The notes under the pieces are model-generated. The model was not told where the DNA came from. It saw only the letters and a program-made list of their open reading frames with translations, and searched no databases. A DNA stretch of 64,000 nucleotides from Metarhizobium sp964253915 (GTDB lineage Bacteria > Pseudomonadota > Alphaproteobacteria > Rhizobiales > Rhizobiaceae), in assembly GCF_964253915.1 (NCBI RefSeq), contig NZ_CAXUSG020000005.1, positions 248,001 through 312,000 on the forward strand, in the 5' to 3' direction. A program made the translations under genes and the position numbers. Below, in pieces: positions 17,574 through 27,056 of this stretch; within the stretch, counting starts at the first letter, position 1; each line of letters starts with the position of its first letter.

Positions 17574-17624
17574 CAAGGCCGTTTGTGACCGATGGTACGA
17601 GCGGCCTTGCCCGTTTTCCGGGCA
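17574..17624 (+). other. Overlapping stem-loops in the rpsB-tsf gap
   Basis: CAAGGCCG (17574-17581) pairs perfectly with CGGCCTTG (17602-17609). A second 6-bp stem, TGCCCG (17608-17613) with CGGGCA (17619-17624), shares two bases with the first, so the two cannot be fully formed together. They lie in the 269-bp gap between rpsB and tsf. This could be a partial terminator or attenuator adjusting tsf expression; no U-run follows. Confidence 0.4.
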
Positions 17625-17788
17625 TGGAATTTTCGCCTTCGAATGGCGATCCGACCCCCGGGACTGCCCGTGATGCGTATTCATCACGCTGTCATAGTTC
17701 CGGGTACATTTCGTTTCCCAAACCGGGTGCTGCTTCCTTTGATTCAAAATGAATGCGGCGTCCGAACGAACCGACAAAGAGGCTAAGA

Positions 17789-18715
17789 ATGAGCAACGTA
17801 ACTGCAGCAATGGTGAAGGACCTGCGCGAAAAGACCGGCGCAGGCATGATGGACTGCAAGAAGGCGCTGGCTGAAACCAATGGCGACATCGAAGCCGCCA
17901 TCGACTGGCTGCGCGCCAAGGGCATTGCCAAGGCCGACAAGAAGTCCGGCCGCACCGCAGCCGAAGGTCTGGTCAGCATTGCCGGCAACGGCACCAAGGC
18001 CGTCGTCGTCGAAGTCAACTCCGAAACCGACTTCGTTGCCCGCAACGATGCCTTCCAGGACCTCGTCCGTGGCGTCGCCCAGGTTGCGCTCACCACCGAC
18101 GGTACCGTCGAAGCCGTTTCCGCTGCCACCTATCCGGCCAGCGGCAAGTCGGTTTCTGACACGATCAAGGATGCTGTTGCCACCATCGGTGAAAACATGG
18201 CTCTCCGCCGTTCGGTCGCCCTGTCGGTCGAAGACGGCGTCGTCGCCACCTACATCCACAACTCGGTTGCCGACGGCCTCGGCAAGCTCGGCGTTCTCGT
18301 CGCGCTGAAGTCGACCGGCGACAAGGAAGCCCTGAACGCCATCGGCCGCCAGGTTGCCATGCACATCGCTGCGACCAACCCGCTCGCCCTGCGTCCGGAA
18401 GATGTCGATGCGGCTGTTGCCGAGCGCGAGCGCAACGTCTTCATCGAGCAGTCCCGCGCTTCGGGCAAGCCGGACAACATCATCGAGAAGATGGTTGACG
18501 GCCGTATGCGCAAGTTCTTCGAAGAAGTCGCCCTTCTGTCGCAGTCCTTCGTCATCAACCCCGACCTGACGGTTGCTGCTGCCGTCAAGGAAGCCGAGAA
18601 GGCTGTCGGCGCGCCGATCGAAGTCACCGGCATGGCTCGCCTGCTGCTCGGCGAAGGCGTCGAGAAGGAAGAAACCGACTTCGCCGCCGAAGTGGCTGCT
18701 GCAGCCAAGGGCTGA
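17789..18715 (+). CDS. tsf: Elongation factor Ts
   Basis: 308-aa nucleotide exchange factor for EF-Tu. The N-terminal UBA-like domain (VKDLREKTGAGMMDCKKAL) and the core motif VEVNSETDFVARN at about residues 73-85 are intact. ATG 17789 follows AAAGAGG. It sits between rpsB and pyrH as in most bacteria, though the gap from rpsB is fairly long and contains stem-loops. Confidence 0.98.
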   Translation: MSNVTAAMVKDLREKTGAGMMDCKKALAETNGDIEAAIDWLRAKGIAKADKKSGRTAAEGLVSIAGNGTKAVVVEVNSETDFVARNDAFQDLVRGVAQVALTTDGTVEAVSAATYPASGKSVSDTIKDAVATIGENMALRRSVALSVEDGVVATYIHNSVADGLGKLGVLVALKSTGDKEALNAIGRQVAMHIAATNPLALRPEDVDAAVAERERNVFIEQSRASGKPDNIIEKMVDGRMRKFFEEVALLSQSFVINPDLTVAAAVKEAEKAVGAPIEVTGMARLLLGEGVEKEETDFAAEVAAAAKG

Positions 18716-18821
18716 TATCGCTTCCTTATTCGATGAAAAGCTTGGGGCATCGCGTGACAACGCGGTGCCCTTCGTGTATCCGGCATCAGAAATAGACAAA
18801 ATGCCTTTCGAGGAGCCCAAG

Positions 18822-19544
18822 ATGACACCCCAGCCGTTGTACAAGCGCGTTCTTCTCAAAGCGTCGGGTGAGGCCCTCATGGGAAGCCAGGGCTTCGGTA
18901 TCGATGTCGCCGTGGCGGATCGTATTGCCGGTGACATCGCCGCAGCCCGCGAGATGGGCGTCGAGGTCGGTGTCGTTGTCGGCGGCGGCAACATCTTTCG
19001 CGGCGTCGCTGTGGCGTCGAAGGGCGGCGATCGCGTCACCGGCGACCACATGGGCATGCTGGCAACCGTCATCAACGCGCTGGCGCTGGCGACCTCGCTG
19101 CGCAAGCTGAACATCGATACCGTGGTGCTGTCGGCCATCGCCATGCCGGAAATCTGCGAAAGTTTTTCCCAGCGTGCCACGCTGCATCACCTCGGCCTCG
19201 GCCGCGTGGTGATTTTTGCCGGCGGCACGGGCAATCCCTTCTTCACCACCGATTCCGCCGCAGCGCTGCGTGCAGCGGAAATGGGCGCGGAAGCCATCTT
19301 CAAGGGAACGCAGGTGGACGGCATCTATTCGGCCGATCCCAAGAAGGACCCGACCGCGACGCGATTCGACCACCTGACCCATAGCGAAGTGCTTTCGCGA
19401 GGCCTTGCGGTCATGGATGTGGCTGCGGTGGCGCTGGCGCGGGAAAATTCCATTCCGATCATCGTGTTCTCCATCCATGAAAAGGGTGGGTTCGCGGAAA
19501 TCTTGACTGGCGGCGGTCGCAAGACCATCGTCAAGGACAATTGA
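18822..19544 (+). CDS. pyrH: Uridylate kinase
   Basis: Phosphorylates UMP to UDP; hexameric amino-acid-kinase fold. 240 aa from ATG 18822 with GAGGAG upstream; ATG 18801 is in frame but overlaps that ribosome-binding site. Motifs are KRVLLKASGEALMG, VVVGGGNIFRG, and FAGGTGNPFFTTDSAAALRA. It is in the usual place after tsf. A small stem-loop with T residues inside its loop lies at 19555-19573, before frr. Confidence 0.97.
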   Translation: MTPQPLYKRVLLKASGEALMGSQGFGIDVAVADRIAGDIAAAREMGVEVGVVVGGGNIFRGVAVASKGGDRVTGDHMGMLATVINALALATSLRKLNIDTVVLSAIAMPEICESFSQRATLHHLGLGRVVIFAGGTGNPFFTTDSAAALRAAEMGAEAIFKGTQVDGIYSADPKKDPTATRFDHLTHSEVLSRGLAVMDVAAVALARENSIPIIVFSIHEKGGFAEILTGGGRKTIVKDN

Positions 19545-19601
19545 GAGAGCCGGGGCCGGCCTTTTTTGCCGGCGGCCAGGACTGAAGACGGGAGTTAGAA
19601 A

Positions 19602-20162
19602 ATGAGTGCAGGTGTTGACCTCAAGGAACTGAAGCGTCGCATGGACGGCGCAATCGCCGCGTTCAAGAGCGATATTGCGTCGTTGCGCACGGGCCGGGCT
19701 TCCGCCAACGTCCTCGATCCGGTGACGGTGGAAGCCTATGGTTCGCGGGTGCCGCTGAACCAGGTCGCCAACATTACCGTTCCGGAACCGCGTATGCTCG
19801 GCGTTTCCATCTGGGACAAGTCGATGGTCGGTGCCGTCGACCGGGCGATTCGTGAAGCCAACCTCGGCCTCAACCCGATCATCGACGGCCAGAACCTGCG
19901 TATTCCGCTGCCGGAACTCAACGAAGAGCGTCGCCGCTCGCTGGTGAAGGTTGCCCACGACTATGCCGAAAAGGCCAAGGTCGCGATTCGCAATGTGCGT
20001 CGCGACGGCATGGACACCTTGAAAAAGTCGGAAAAGGACGGCGTGATCGGCCAGGACGAAAGCAGGTCGCTTTCCGAAAAGGTGCAGAAAATGACCGACG
20101 AGACGATTTCCGAAGTCGACCGCTTGCTCGCCGACAAGGAAAAGGAAATCATGCAGGTCTAA
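19602..20162 (+). CDS. frr: Ribosome recycling factor
   Basis: 186-aa factor that, with EF-G, splits post-termination ribosomes. Recognisable segments are LRTGRASANVLDPVTVEAYGS and LPELNEERRRSLVKVAHDYAEKAK, with the expected length. ATG 19602 follows GGGAG. It belongs to the tsf-pyrH-frr-uppS series. Confidence 0.97.
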   Translation: MSAGVDLKELKRRMDGAIAAFKSDIASLRTGRASANVLDPVTVEAYGSRVPLNQVANITVPEPRMLGVSIWDKSMVGAVDRAIREANLGLNPIIDGQNLRIPLPELNEERRRSLVKVAHDYAEKAKVAIRNVRRDGMDTLKKSEKDGVIGQDESRSLSEKVQKMTDETISEVDRLLADKEKEIMQV

Positions 20163-20205
20163 GTCTGCCTGCCTGCTCCTACCGTTGCGAGAAACCGGAC
20201 CATCG

Positions 20206-20946
20206 ATGTCAGATCATCACCTTTCGGCCGTGCCCGAACACGTTGCTATCATTATGGACGGGAACGGCCGCTGGGCGAAGAAACGCGGCTTGCCGCGGAC
20301 CATGGGACACCGCAAGGGCGTCGAATCGGTTCGCGATATCGTTCGGGCGGCAGGCGACGTGCAGATCAAGTATCTGACGCTGTTTGCTTTCTCGTCCGAA
20401 AACTGGCGTCGCCCGGAAAGCGAGATCACCGACCTGATGGGGCTTTTGCGCACCTTCATCCGTCGGGACCTCGCCGATCTCCATCGCGAGAACGTGCGCA
20501 TCCGCATCATCGGCGACCGGGAAAACCTGCGCGGCGATCTCTTGCCGCTGCTGCTGGAGGCGGAGGAGACGACGCGCGGTAACACGGCCCTGACGCTGGT
20601 CATTGCCTTCAACTACGGCTCCCGCGACGAGATCGCCCGCGTTGCCGCCAGGCTGGCCGCCGAAGTGGCGGCGGGACGAATGCGTCCGGAAGATATTGAC
20701 GCGGACGCGATCAACACCCGCCTGGATACGGCCGGCATTCCTGATCCCGACCTGATCATCCGCACCAGCGGCGAGGAGCGGCTGTCGAACTTCCTTTTGT
20801 GGCAGGCGGCCTATTCGGAGCTGATGTTCGTTCCTGAATACTGGCCTGATTTCAACCGCGACCTGTTCTTCAAGGCTTTGGAAAAATACGCCGCCCGTGA
20901 CCGGCGATTCGGTGGGCTGTCGAAGACCCTCGTGGCAGGTTCCTGA
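20206..20946 (+). CDS. uppS: Isoprenyl (undecaprenyl) diphosphate synthase
   Basis: Cis-prenyltransferase making the undecaprenyl diphosphate lipid carrier for peptidoglycan and O-antigen. 246 aa from ATG 20206. The catalytic segment IIMDGNGRWAKKRGLPR at residues 15-31 holds the essential Asp18, and FAFSSENWRRP and RTSGEERLSNFLLWQAAY bind substrate. The ribosome-binding site is weak, and an upstream in-frame start at 20185 would add seven residues. It overlaps cdsA by one base. Confidence 0.96.
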   Translation: MSDHHLSAVPEHVAIIMDGNGRWAKKRGLPRTMGHRKGVESVRDIVRAAGDVQIKYLTLFAFSSENWRRPESEITDLMGLLRTFIRRDLADLHRENVRIRIIGDRENLRGDLLPLLLEAEETTRGNTALTLVIAFNYGSRDEIARVAARLAAEVAAGRMRPEDIDADAINTRLDTAGIPDPDLIIRTSGEERLSNFLLWQAAYSELMFVPEYWPDFNRDLFFKALEKYAARDRRFGGLSKTLVAGS

Positions 20947-21788
20947 TGAGCCGGGAACTGCGACTGCGCATTATTTCCGGTATCGTTCTCGCCATCGTCG
21001 TCCTTGCCGCCACCTGGTACGGCGGGCTGGCGTTTCGCGCGCTTTCGGCACTGATCGCGCTGTTGATCTATTCGGAATGGTCGACGATCACCCGCCTGCC
21101 GTCGCAGGATTTTCGCGGAAACGCCTTCGGTTGGCTGGCCGTCGCTTCGATTGCCGCCAACATCCTGTTTGGCGCTGAAGATTACGCGATTCCCTTGCTC
21201 GGCGGCTTTACCATCACCGCTATGCTGTTCGCCGGGCCGCGCAAGGTCGGCACCTGGTGGTTGCCAGGGGGCGTGTTTTACGCCGGGCTTTCCGGTATTT
21301 CTCTTGCCGCCATCCGCGCTGACGATGCCGTCGGCCTGGTGGCGATGCTGTTTGTCTTCGCCGTCGTCTGGGCGACGGATATCCTCGCCTATTTTGTCGG
21401 CCGCGCCCTCAAGGGGCCGAAGCTGGCGCCACGCATCTCCCCCGGCAAGACCTGGTCCGGTGCCATTGGCGGCACGGTGTCGGGCGTCGCAGCCGGCACT
21501 GCGGTCGCTTTCGCGCATTTTCCGGGCACCGGCCTCTGGATCGTGCTTGTGGCGTTTCTTCTCTCGGTCTCGAGCCAGATCGGCGATCTGTTCGAATCCT
21601 TCATCAAGCGTCGATTCGGCGTGAAGGACTCAGGCAAGATCATCCCCGGCCATGGCGGTGTTATGGATCGGGTGGATGGACTTGTTTTCGCTTGTTTTGC
21701 CGCGTTTCTGCTGGCCGTATGGCATTCGATGCTCAACAATGGCATCCTGACATCGGTGGGCGCCTTTCTTTTGGGATTGGAACTGTGA
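20946..21788 (+). CDS. cdsA: Phosphatidate cytidylyltransferase
   Basis: Integral membrane enzyme making CDP-diacylglycerol, the precursor of all membrane phospholipids. 280 aa with about eight hydrophobic segments. The CTP-transferase signature near the C-terminus is complete: SQIGDLFESFIKRRFGVKDS followed by GKIIPGHGGVMDRVDGL. Its ATG shares one base with the uppS stop (TGATG), so translation is coupled. Confidence 0.96.
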   Translation: MSRELRLRIISGIVLAIVVLAATWYGGLAFRALSALIALLIYSEWSTITRLPSQDFRGNAFGWLAVASIAANILFGAEDYAIPLLGGFTITAMLFAGPRKVGTWWLPGGVFYAGLSGISLAAIRADDAVGLVAMLFVFAVVWATDILAYFVGRALKGPKLAPRISPGKTWSGAIGGTVSGVAAGTAVAFAHFPGTGLWIVLVAFLLSVSSQIGDLFESFIKRRFGVKDSGKIIPGHGGVMDRVDGLVFACFAAFLLAVWHSMLNNGILTSVGAFLLGLEL

Positions 21789-21816
21789 AGCGCTGGCCGG
21801 ATCGGAAGGAAATTGA

Positions 21817-22941
21817 ATGACGGGATTTTTTGCGTTCCTGATCGTCTACATCGTGCCGTTCATCCTCGTTTTGTCGCTTCTCGTCTTCGTGCATGAGATG
21901 GGCCACTATCTCGTCGGCCGCTGGTCCGGGATCGGCGTGGTTGCCTTTTCCGTCGGCTTCGGTCCGGAATTGCTGGGCTTTACTGATTCCCGCGGCACCC
22001 GCTGGAAGATTTCCGCGATTCCCCTCGGTGGCTACGTCAAGTTTTTCGGCGACGAGGATGCGTCAAGCAAACCCGACCTGCAGCGTCTGGCGATGATGAG
22101 CGAAGTCGATCGCGCTCGAGCCTTTCCCGCCGCCAAGCTGTGGAAGCGGGCGGCGACGGTTGCGGCCGGACCGATCGCAAACTTCCTTCTGGCAATCGCC
22201 ATTTTCGCCGTTCTCTTCAGTGTTTATGGTAAGCAGGTCGCCGATCCGGTCGTTGCCGAGGTCAAGGAAAAGAGTGCTGCCGCGGAAGCCGGCGTTCAGC
22301 CGGGCGACCTTCTCGTCGCCATCGACGGCACGCACGTGACCACGTTCGATGACGTGCGCCGTTATGTCGGCGTGCGGCCGGAAACCCCGATCGTCGTCAC
22401 CGTCGAACGCGCCGGCACGCGTCTCGATCTTCCCATGACGCCGAAGCGCACGGAAATCACCGACCAGTTCGGCAACAAGATCGAGCTCGGAATCATCGGC
22501 ATCGTCACCAATCAGGAGACGGGCAATTTCCGCACCCAGACCTTCACGCCGCTGGAGGCGGTGGGCGAGGGCGCGCTGCAAAGCTGGCATATTGTCACGG
22601 GAACGTTCGATTATCTCGGTAATCTGTTGACGGGGCGCATGAATGCCGATCAGCTCGGCGGTCCGATCCGTGTGGCGCAAGCTTCCGGCCAGATGGCGAC
22701 GATAGGTTTTTCTGCGGTCCTTCAGTTGGCGGCGGTTCTGTCCGTTTCTATTGGACTGTTGAATTTGATGCCGGTTCCGGTACTTGATGGCGGCCATCTG
22801 ATGTTTTATGCGGTAGAGGCGGTGAGGGGAAAACCGGTCGGTGCGATGGCCCAGGAGATTGCCTTCCGCATTGGTCTGGCCATGGTTCTGACACTGATGG
22901 TCTTCGCCACTTGGAATGATATTAGCAATTTGATTGGTTAA
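21817..22941 (+). CDS. rseP: RIP metalloprotease RseP (site-2 protease)
   Basis: 374-aa intramembrane zinc protease that cuts anti-sigma factors and remnant signal peptides. The zinc-binding motif HEMGH is at residues 26-30 within the first membrane helix, and the third ligand motif PVPVLDGGHL is in the C-terminal membrane region. One PDZ domain (about 120-200; AAAEAGVQPGDLLVAIDG) sits in the periplasm, fewer than the two of E. coli RseP. It lies between cdsA and bamA, the conserved proteobacterial order. Confidence 0.96.
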   Translation: MTGFFAFLIVYIVPFILVLSLLVFVHEMGHYLVGRWSGIGVVAFSVGFGPELLGFTDSRGTRWKISAIPLGGYVKFFGDEDASSKPDLQRLAMMSEVDRARAFPAAKLWKRAATVAAGPIANFLLAIAIFAVLFSVYGKQVADPVVAEVKEKSAAAEAGVQPGDLLVAIDGTHVTTFDDVRRYVGVRPETPIVVTVERAGTRLDLPMTPKRTEITDQFGNKIELGIIGIVTNQETGNFRTQTFTPLEAVGEGALQSWHIVTGTFDYLGNLLTGRMNADQLGGPIRVAQASGQMATIGFSAVLQLAAVLSVSIGLLNLMPVPVLDGGHLMFYAVEAVRGKPVGAMAQEIAFRIGLAMVLTLMVFATWNDISNLIG

Positions 22942-23142
22942 TGTTGTTCTGGACAACTATGGGAATTTACTGACTGTTTACGCTGTTTGCAGGCAACAGT
23001 GGCGATTGGGCCACGCTTCCAAATGAAGTAAATAGAAATTAACGCCCTCCCTTGCTTGTATGGGAAAAGCGGGTAAAACGACACACGTGGCCGGAGTCGG
23101 GTTAAACCGGTGAGGGACAACGGAAAAAGGGTAAGATGTGAA

Positions 23143-25485
23143 ATGAAGGCTGGTTCAAGATTTTTGAACGCAGTGTCGGCGGTTGCGCTGTCTGCTGGTA
23201 TGGTTGCGACGGGTACGGGCGTTCTGACCCTGGCTTCTGCAACGTCTGCCCACGCCGCTGTCGTTCAGCGTATCGATGTTCGTGGTGCGAGCCGTGTCGG
23301 TACCGACGCCGTTCGTTCCAACCTGACGATCCAGCCGGGTCAGAGTTTCTCGAATGCGGATATCGACGCATCGGTGAAGCAGCTTTACGGCACGGGTTAT
23401 TTCTCCGACGTACGCATCAGCGTTTCCGGAGGTACCCTGGTCGTCAACGTTTCTGAAAACCAGCTGATCAACCAGGTGGTTTTCAACGGCAACCGCAAGC
23501 TCAAGGATGACAAGCTCGCGACGCTCGTCCAGACCCGCTCGCAGGGTCCGTACAGCGAAGGTCTCGTTGAGGCTGACATTCAGCAGATCAAGGCTGCCTA
23601 TGCCGGTATCGGTCGTAGCGATATCGACGTCACGACCCAGGTGGTTCCGGTCGGTGATGGTCGCGTCAACCTTGCTTTCGTGATCAACGAAGGTGAGCGC
23701 ACCAAGATTTCCGCCATCAATTTTGTCGGCAACCAGGCCTATAGCAATGGCCGTCTGGCTGCCGTCATCAACACCAAGCGTTCGAACTTCCTGTCGTTCC
23801 TGACGCGCAAGGACGTTTACAACGAGGACAAGCTGCGCGCCGACGAAGAGGCGCTGCGCCAGTTCTATTTCAACCACGGCTACGCCGACTTCCGCGTCAT
23901 CTCTTCGGATGCGACGCTGGATGAGCAGACCAACGAATATGTGCTGACCTTCACGGTCGAAGAGGGTGCGCGCTACGACTTCGGTTCGGTCAGCGTCGAA
24001 TCGACCGTCGATGGCGTCAACGGCGAAGACCTTCAGGGTCTGGTCGAATCGCGGAGCGGCGACACCTACAACGCGCGTGACGTCCAGAAGACGATGGAAG
24101 CGATTTCCAAGCGTGTTGCCAATGCCGGTTATCCGTTTGCCCGCGTCACGCCGCGCGGCAACCGCAATTTCGAAAACAACACGATCGGCGTCGATTATCT
24201 CGTCGACCAGGGCGAGCGCGCCTATGTCGAGCGTATCGAGATCCGCGGCAACACCCGCACGCGCGATTACGTTATCCGCCGCGAATTCGACATGAGCGAA
24301 GGCGACGCCTTCAACCAGGAAATGGTGTCTCGCGCCAAGCGTCGTCTCGATGCCCTGGGCTATTTCTCCGCCGTCAACATCTCGACGGCGCCGGGCAGCG
24401 CTTCCGACCGCGTCGTCATCATCGTTGACGTGCAGGACCAGCCGACGGGTGCCTTCGGCATCGGTGCCGGTTACGCAACCGGCAACGACGGCGGCTTCGT
24501 GCTCGAAGCGTCGGTGGAAGAAAAGAACTTCCTCGGCCGTGGCCAGTACATCCGCGTGGCGGCCGGTGGCGGCCAGGACGATGCACGTAACTACAGCGTT
24601 GCCTTCACCGAGCCCTACTTCCTCGGTTACCGCCTCGCTGCCGGTTTCGACATCTTCCGGAACTCCTCGTCGAGCGAAGATTATTACGACTACGCCGAAA
24701 CGGGCTTCACGCTGCGCGTGACTGCGCCGATCACCGAAGACCTGTCGACGACCCTGCGCTACAACTACAAGCGCTTCGAGTATGACGGCGAAGGCGATTG
24801 GAACGTCGGCGACAACCTTTCCGCTCCGTACGAAGCGCTGATCAACGGCAGCCCGTGGACCCGCTCGTCGATCTCGCAGTCGCTGACCTACAACACGCTC
24901 GACGACATGACCCTTCCGCGCGAAGGTTTCTATGCGACGTTGACGCATGAATTTGCAGGTCTCGGCGGCGACTCCGAGTTCTACAAGATCTACGGTAAGG
25001 TTCGTTATTACACGACGCTCTCCGACGAAGCCGATGTCATCGGTTCGTTGTCCGTCGGCGGCGGTCACGTCATTGCAACGGGCGACAACCTGAACATCTT
25101 CGACCAGTTCATGCTGGGTGGTCGTGATGTCCGCGGCTTCGACAGCAGCGGTATCGGCCCGCGCATGGCCAACGGCGATCCGCTCGGCGGCACGACCTAT
25201 TTCACGGCTTCGGCCGAAGCAAGCTTCCCGATGCCGGGTATCCCGCAGGATATCGGCGTTCGCGGTGCCTTCTTCGCAGACGCCGGCACGCTGTACGGCA
25301 ACAAGGTCAATACGCTTGGCGAAGGCGTTGCCGGTACGGACTCGTCGCTGCGTGCATCGGTCGGCGCCAGCATCGTCTGGGCTTCGCCCTTCGGTCCGCT
25401 GCGCTTCGATTACGCCGTTCCTGTCCTCAAGGAAGACTACGACGAGGAACAGCGCTTCCGGTTTGGCATCTCCAACCAGTTCTGA
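23143..25485 (+). CDS. bamA: Outer membrane protein assembly factor BamA
   Basis: 780-aa Omp85 protein that inserts beta-barrel proteins in the outer membrane. A signal peptide (to about residue 39, ending SAHAA) is followed by five POTRA domains and the 16-strand barrel. The essential loop-6 motif VRGF is present (GGRDVRGFDSSGIGP), and the protein ends in phenylalanine. ATG 23143 gives a proper signal peptide; a GTG at 23110 in the same frame would add 11 charged residues. The 201-bp gap upstream of the start probably holds its own promoter. Confidence 0.96.
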   Translation: MKAGSRFLNAVSAVALSAGMVATGTGVLTLASATSAHAAVVQRIDVRGASRVGTDAVRSNLTIQPGQSFSNADIDASVKQLYGTGYFSDVRISVSGGTLVVNVSENQLINQVVFNGNRKLKDDKLATLVQTRSQGPYSEGLVEADIQQIKAAYAGIGRSDIDVTTQVVPVGDGRVNLAFVINEGERTKISAINFVGNQAYSNGRLAAVINTKRSNFLSFLTRKDVYNEDKLRADEEALRQFYFNHGYADFRVISSDATLDEQTNEYVLTFTVEEGARYDFGSVSVESTVDGVNGEDLQGLVESRSGDTYNARDVQKTMEAISKRVANAGYPFARVTPRGNRNFENNTIGVDYLVDQGERAYVERIEIRGNTRTRDYVIRREFDMSEGDAFNQEMVSRAKRRLDALGYFSAVNISTAPGSASDRVVIIVDVQDQPTGAFGIGAGYATGNDGGFVLEASVEEKNFLGRGQYIRVAAGGGQDDARNYSVAFTEPYFLGYRLAAGFDIFRNSSSSEDYYDYAETGFTLRVTAPITEDLSTTLRYNYKRFEYDGEGDWNVGDNLSAPYEALINGSPWTRSSISQSLTYNTLDDMTLPREGFYATLTHEFAGLGGDSEFYKIYGKVRYYTTLSDEADVIGSLSVGGGHVIATGDNLNIFDQFMLGGRDVRGFDSSGIGPRMANGDPLGGTTYFTASAEASFPMPGIPQDIGVRGAFFADAGTLYGNKVNTLGEGVAGTDSSLRASVGASIVWASPFGPLRFDYAVPVLKEDYDEEQRFRFGISNQF

Positions 25486-25533
25486 TATCAGCAGTCCAGA
25501 ACTGCGAACAGAAACGTTCTGGAGCCTCGGCTG

Positions 25534-26595
25534 ATGGAATTGAATGAATTTTTCCCGCCCCGGGAAGGCGTTACGCTTGCTGCGTTGGCCGAGTATCTTG
25601 GGGCGGAACTTACCGACGAGAGCGCGGGGAAACGGCTGATCCATGCCGTAGCCCCGGTTTCTCGTGCCCGCGAAGGCGAGTTGTGTTATATATTGTCCCG
25701 CAAGACCCGCGCCGAACTGGAGACGTGTAACGCGTCGGCCATTTTGTGCGACAAGGCTTTGCAATCGATCATTCCCGCTCATATTCCTGTTCTCCTGTCC
25801 TCGCGGTCGCATACGGCCTTCGCGATGGCGGGTGCGTTGCTGCATCCGTCCGCGATGCGGCCGCTGGCGACAGTGAGCGCCGAGCCCGATATCTCTCCCG
25901 CTGCTTTTGTTGATCCCTCGGCCCATCTTGAGCCTGGCGTTATCGTCGAGCCGATGGCCGTCGTCGGCGCCAATGCCTCGATCGGCACGGGCACGCGCAT
26001 CGGCGCCGGCGCGATCATCGGACCCGGCGTCAAGATCGGTCGCAACTGTTCGATTGCCGCGGGCGCCAGCGTTCTCTGCGCCTATCTCGGCAACGAGGTG
26101 ATCATCCACAACGGCGCGCGCATCGGCCAGGACGGTTTCGGTTATGCGCCGGGTCCGCGCGGCATGCTGAAGATCGTTCAGATCGGCCGCGTCATCATCC
26201 AGGATCACGTCGAGATCGGTGCCAACACGACCGTCGACCGTGGCACCATGGACGACACGGTCATCGGCGAGGGCACCAAGATCGACAATCTCGTGCAGAT
26301 CGGACACAACGTCCGCATCGGGCGCCATTGCGGCATCGTCAGCCAGGTCGGCATCGCCGGCAGCACCCGCATCGGCGATGGTGTCATGATCGGCGGTGCG
26401 TCCGGCATCAATGGCCATGTTAACATCGGCAGTGGCGCGCAGATCGCGGCAATGAGCGGCGTCGTCGGCGATGTTCCGGCAGGCGAACGTTATGGTGGCG
26501 TGCCGGCACGGCCAATGAAAGACTTCCTGCGCGATATCGCTGAAATGACCGCACGCGCCAACAGCCGTTCGAAAAAGACTGGAGACACACAGTGA
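25534..26595 (+). CDS. lpxD: UDP-3-O-(3-hydroxyacyl)glucosamine N-acyltransferase
   Basis: Third step of lipid A synthesis: adds the second hydroxyacyl chain from ACP. 353 aa: an N-terminal uridine-binding domain (to about 105) and a left-handed beta-helix of hexapeptide repeats with GFGYAPG and the catalytic-histidine region IQDHVEIGANTTVDRGTMDD. It follows bamA by 48 bp and its stop overlaps the GTG start of fabZ. Confidence 0.97.
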   Translation: MELNEFFPPREGVTLAALAEYLGAELTDESAGKRLIHAVAPVSRAREGELCYILSRKTRAELETCNASAILCDKALQSIIPAHIPVLLSSRSHTAFAMAGALLHPSAMRPLATVSAEPDISPAAFVDPSAHLEPGVIVEPMAVVGANASIGTGTRIGAGAIIGPGVKIGRNCSIAAGASVLCAYLGNEVIIHNGARIGQDGFGYAPGPRGMLKIVQIGRVIIQDHVEIGANTTVDRGTMDDTVIGEGTKIDNLVQIGHNVRIGRHCGIVSQVGIAGSTRIGDGVMIGGASGINGHVNIGSGAQIAAMSGVVGDVPAGERYGGVPARPMKDFLRDIAEMTARANSRSKKTGDTQ

Positions 26596-27056
26596 CCGAG
26601 GAGAGCAAGGCGTCCCTTTCCAGCGCCGACATTCTTGAAATCATGGCTCTTTTGCCGCATCGCTACCCGTTTCTGCTGGTCGACCGGATCATCGAGATCA
26701 ACGGTGACGATTCGGCGATCGGCATCAAGAACGTGACGGTCAACGAACCGCATTTCACGGGCCACTTCCCCGGTCAGCCGATCATGCCCGGCGTTCTCTT
26801 GATCGAAGGCATGGCCCAGACGGCCGGCGCCATCTGCGCTCGCAAGCAGGGCCAGGCCGGCAACCTCGTCTATTTCATGACCATCGACAACGCCCGCTTC
26901 CGCAAGCCGGTCGTGCCCGGTGACCGCGTCGAATTCCATGTGACCAAGCAGAAGCAGCGTGGCAACATCTGGAAGTTCCATTGCGATGCCAAGGTGGATG
27001 GAGCCCTCGTCGCCGAAGCGGATATCGGCGCCATGATGCGTAGGGATGCCGAATGA
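26592..27056 (+). CDS. fabZ: (3R)-hydroxyacyl-ACP dehydratase
   Basis: 154-aa hot-dog-fold dehydratase of fatty acid elongation. Active-site His58 (PHFTGHFPG) and Glu72 (LLIEGMAQ) are present, and LLPHRYPFLLVDRI is the family signature. It starts with GTG at 26592, overlapping the lpxD stop, and its stop overlaps the lpxA ATG. The coupling balances hydroxyacyl-ACP use between phospholipid and lipid A. Confidence 0.97.
   Translation: MTEESKASLSSADILEIMALLPHRYPFLLVDRIIEINGDDSAIGIKNVTVNEPHFTGHFPGQPIMPGVLLIEGMAQTAGAICARKQGQAGNLVYFMTIDNARFRKPVVPGDRVEFHVTKQKQRGNIWKFHCDAKVDGALVAEADIGAMMRRDAE

Noticed and set aside
19555..19573. Stem-loop between pyrH and frr as a terminator
   Set aside because: The T-run lies inside the loop, not after the stem, and the cluster is expected to be read through.
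23155..26418. 1087-codon open frame antisense to bamA and lpxD
   Set aside because: It mirrors the codon bias of two genuine genes, has a low-complexity Asp/Ala/Val/Arg composition and resembles no protein family.
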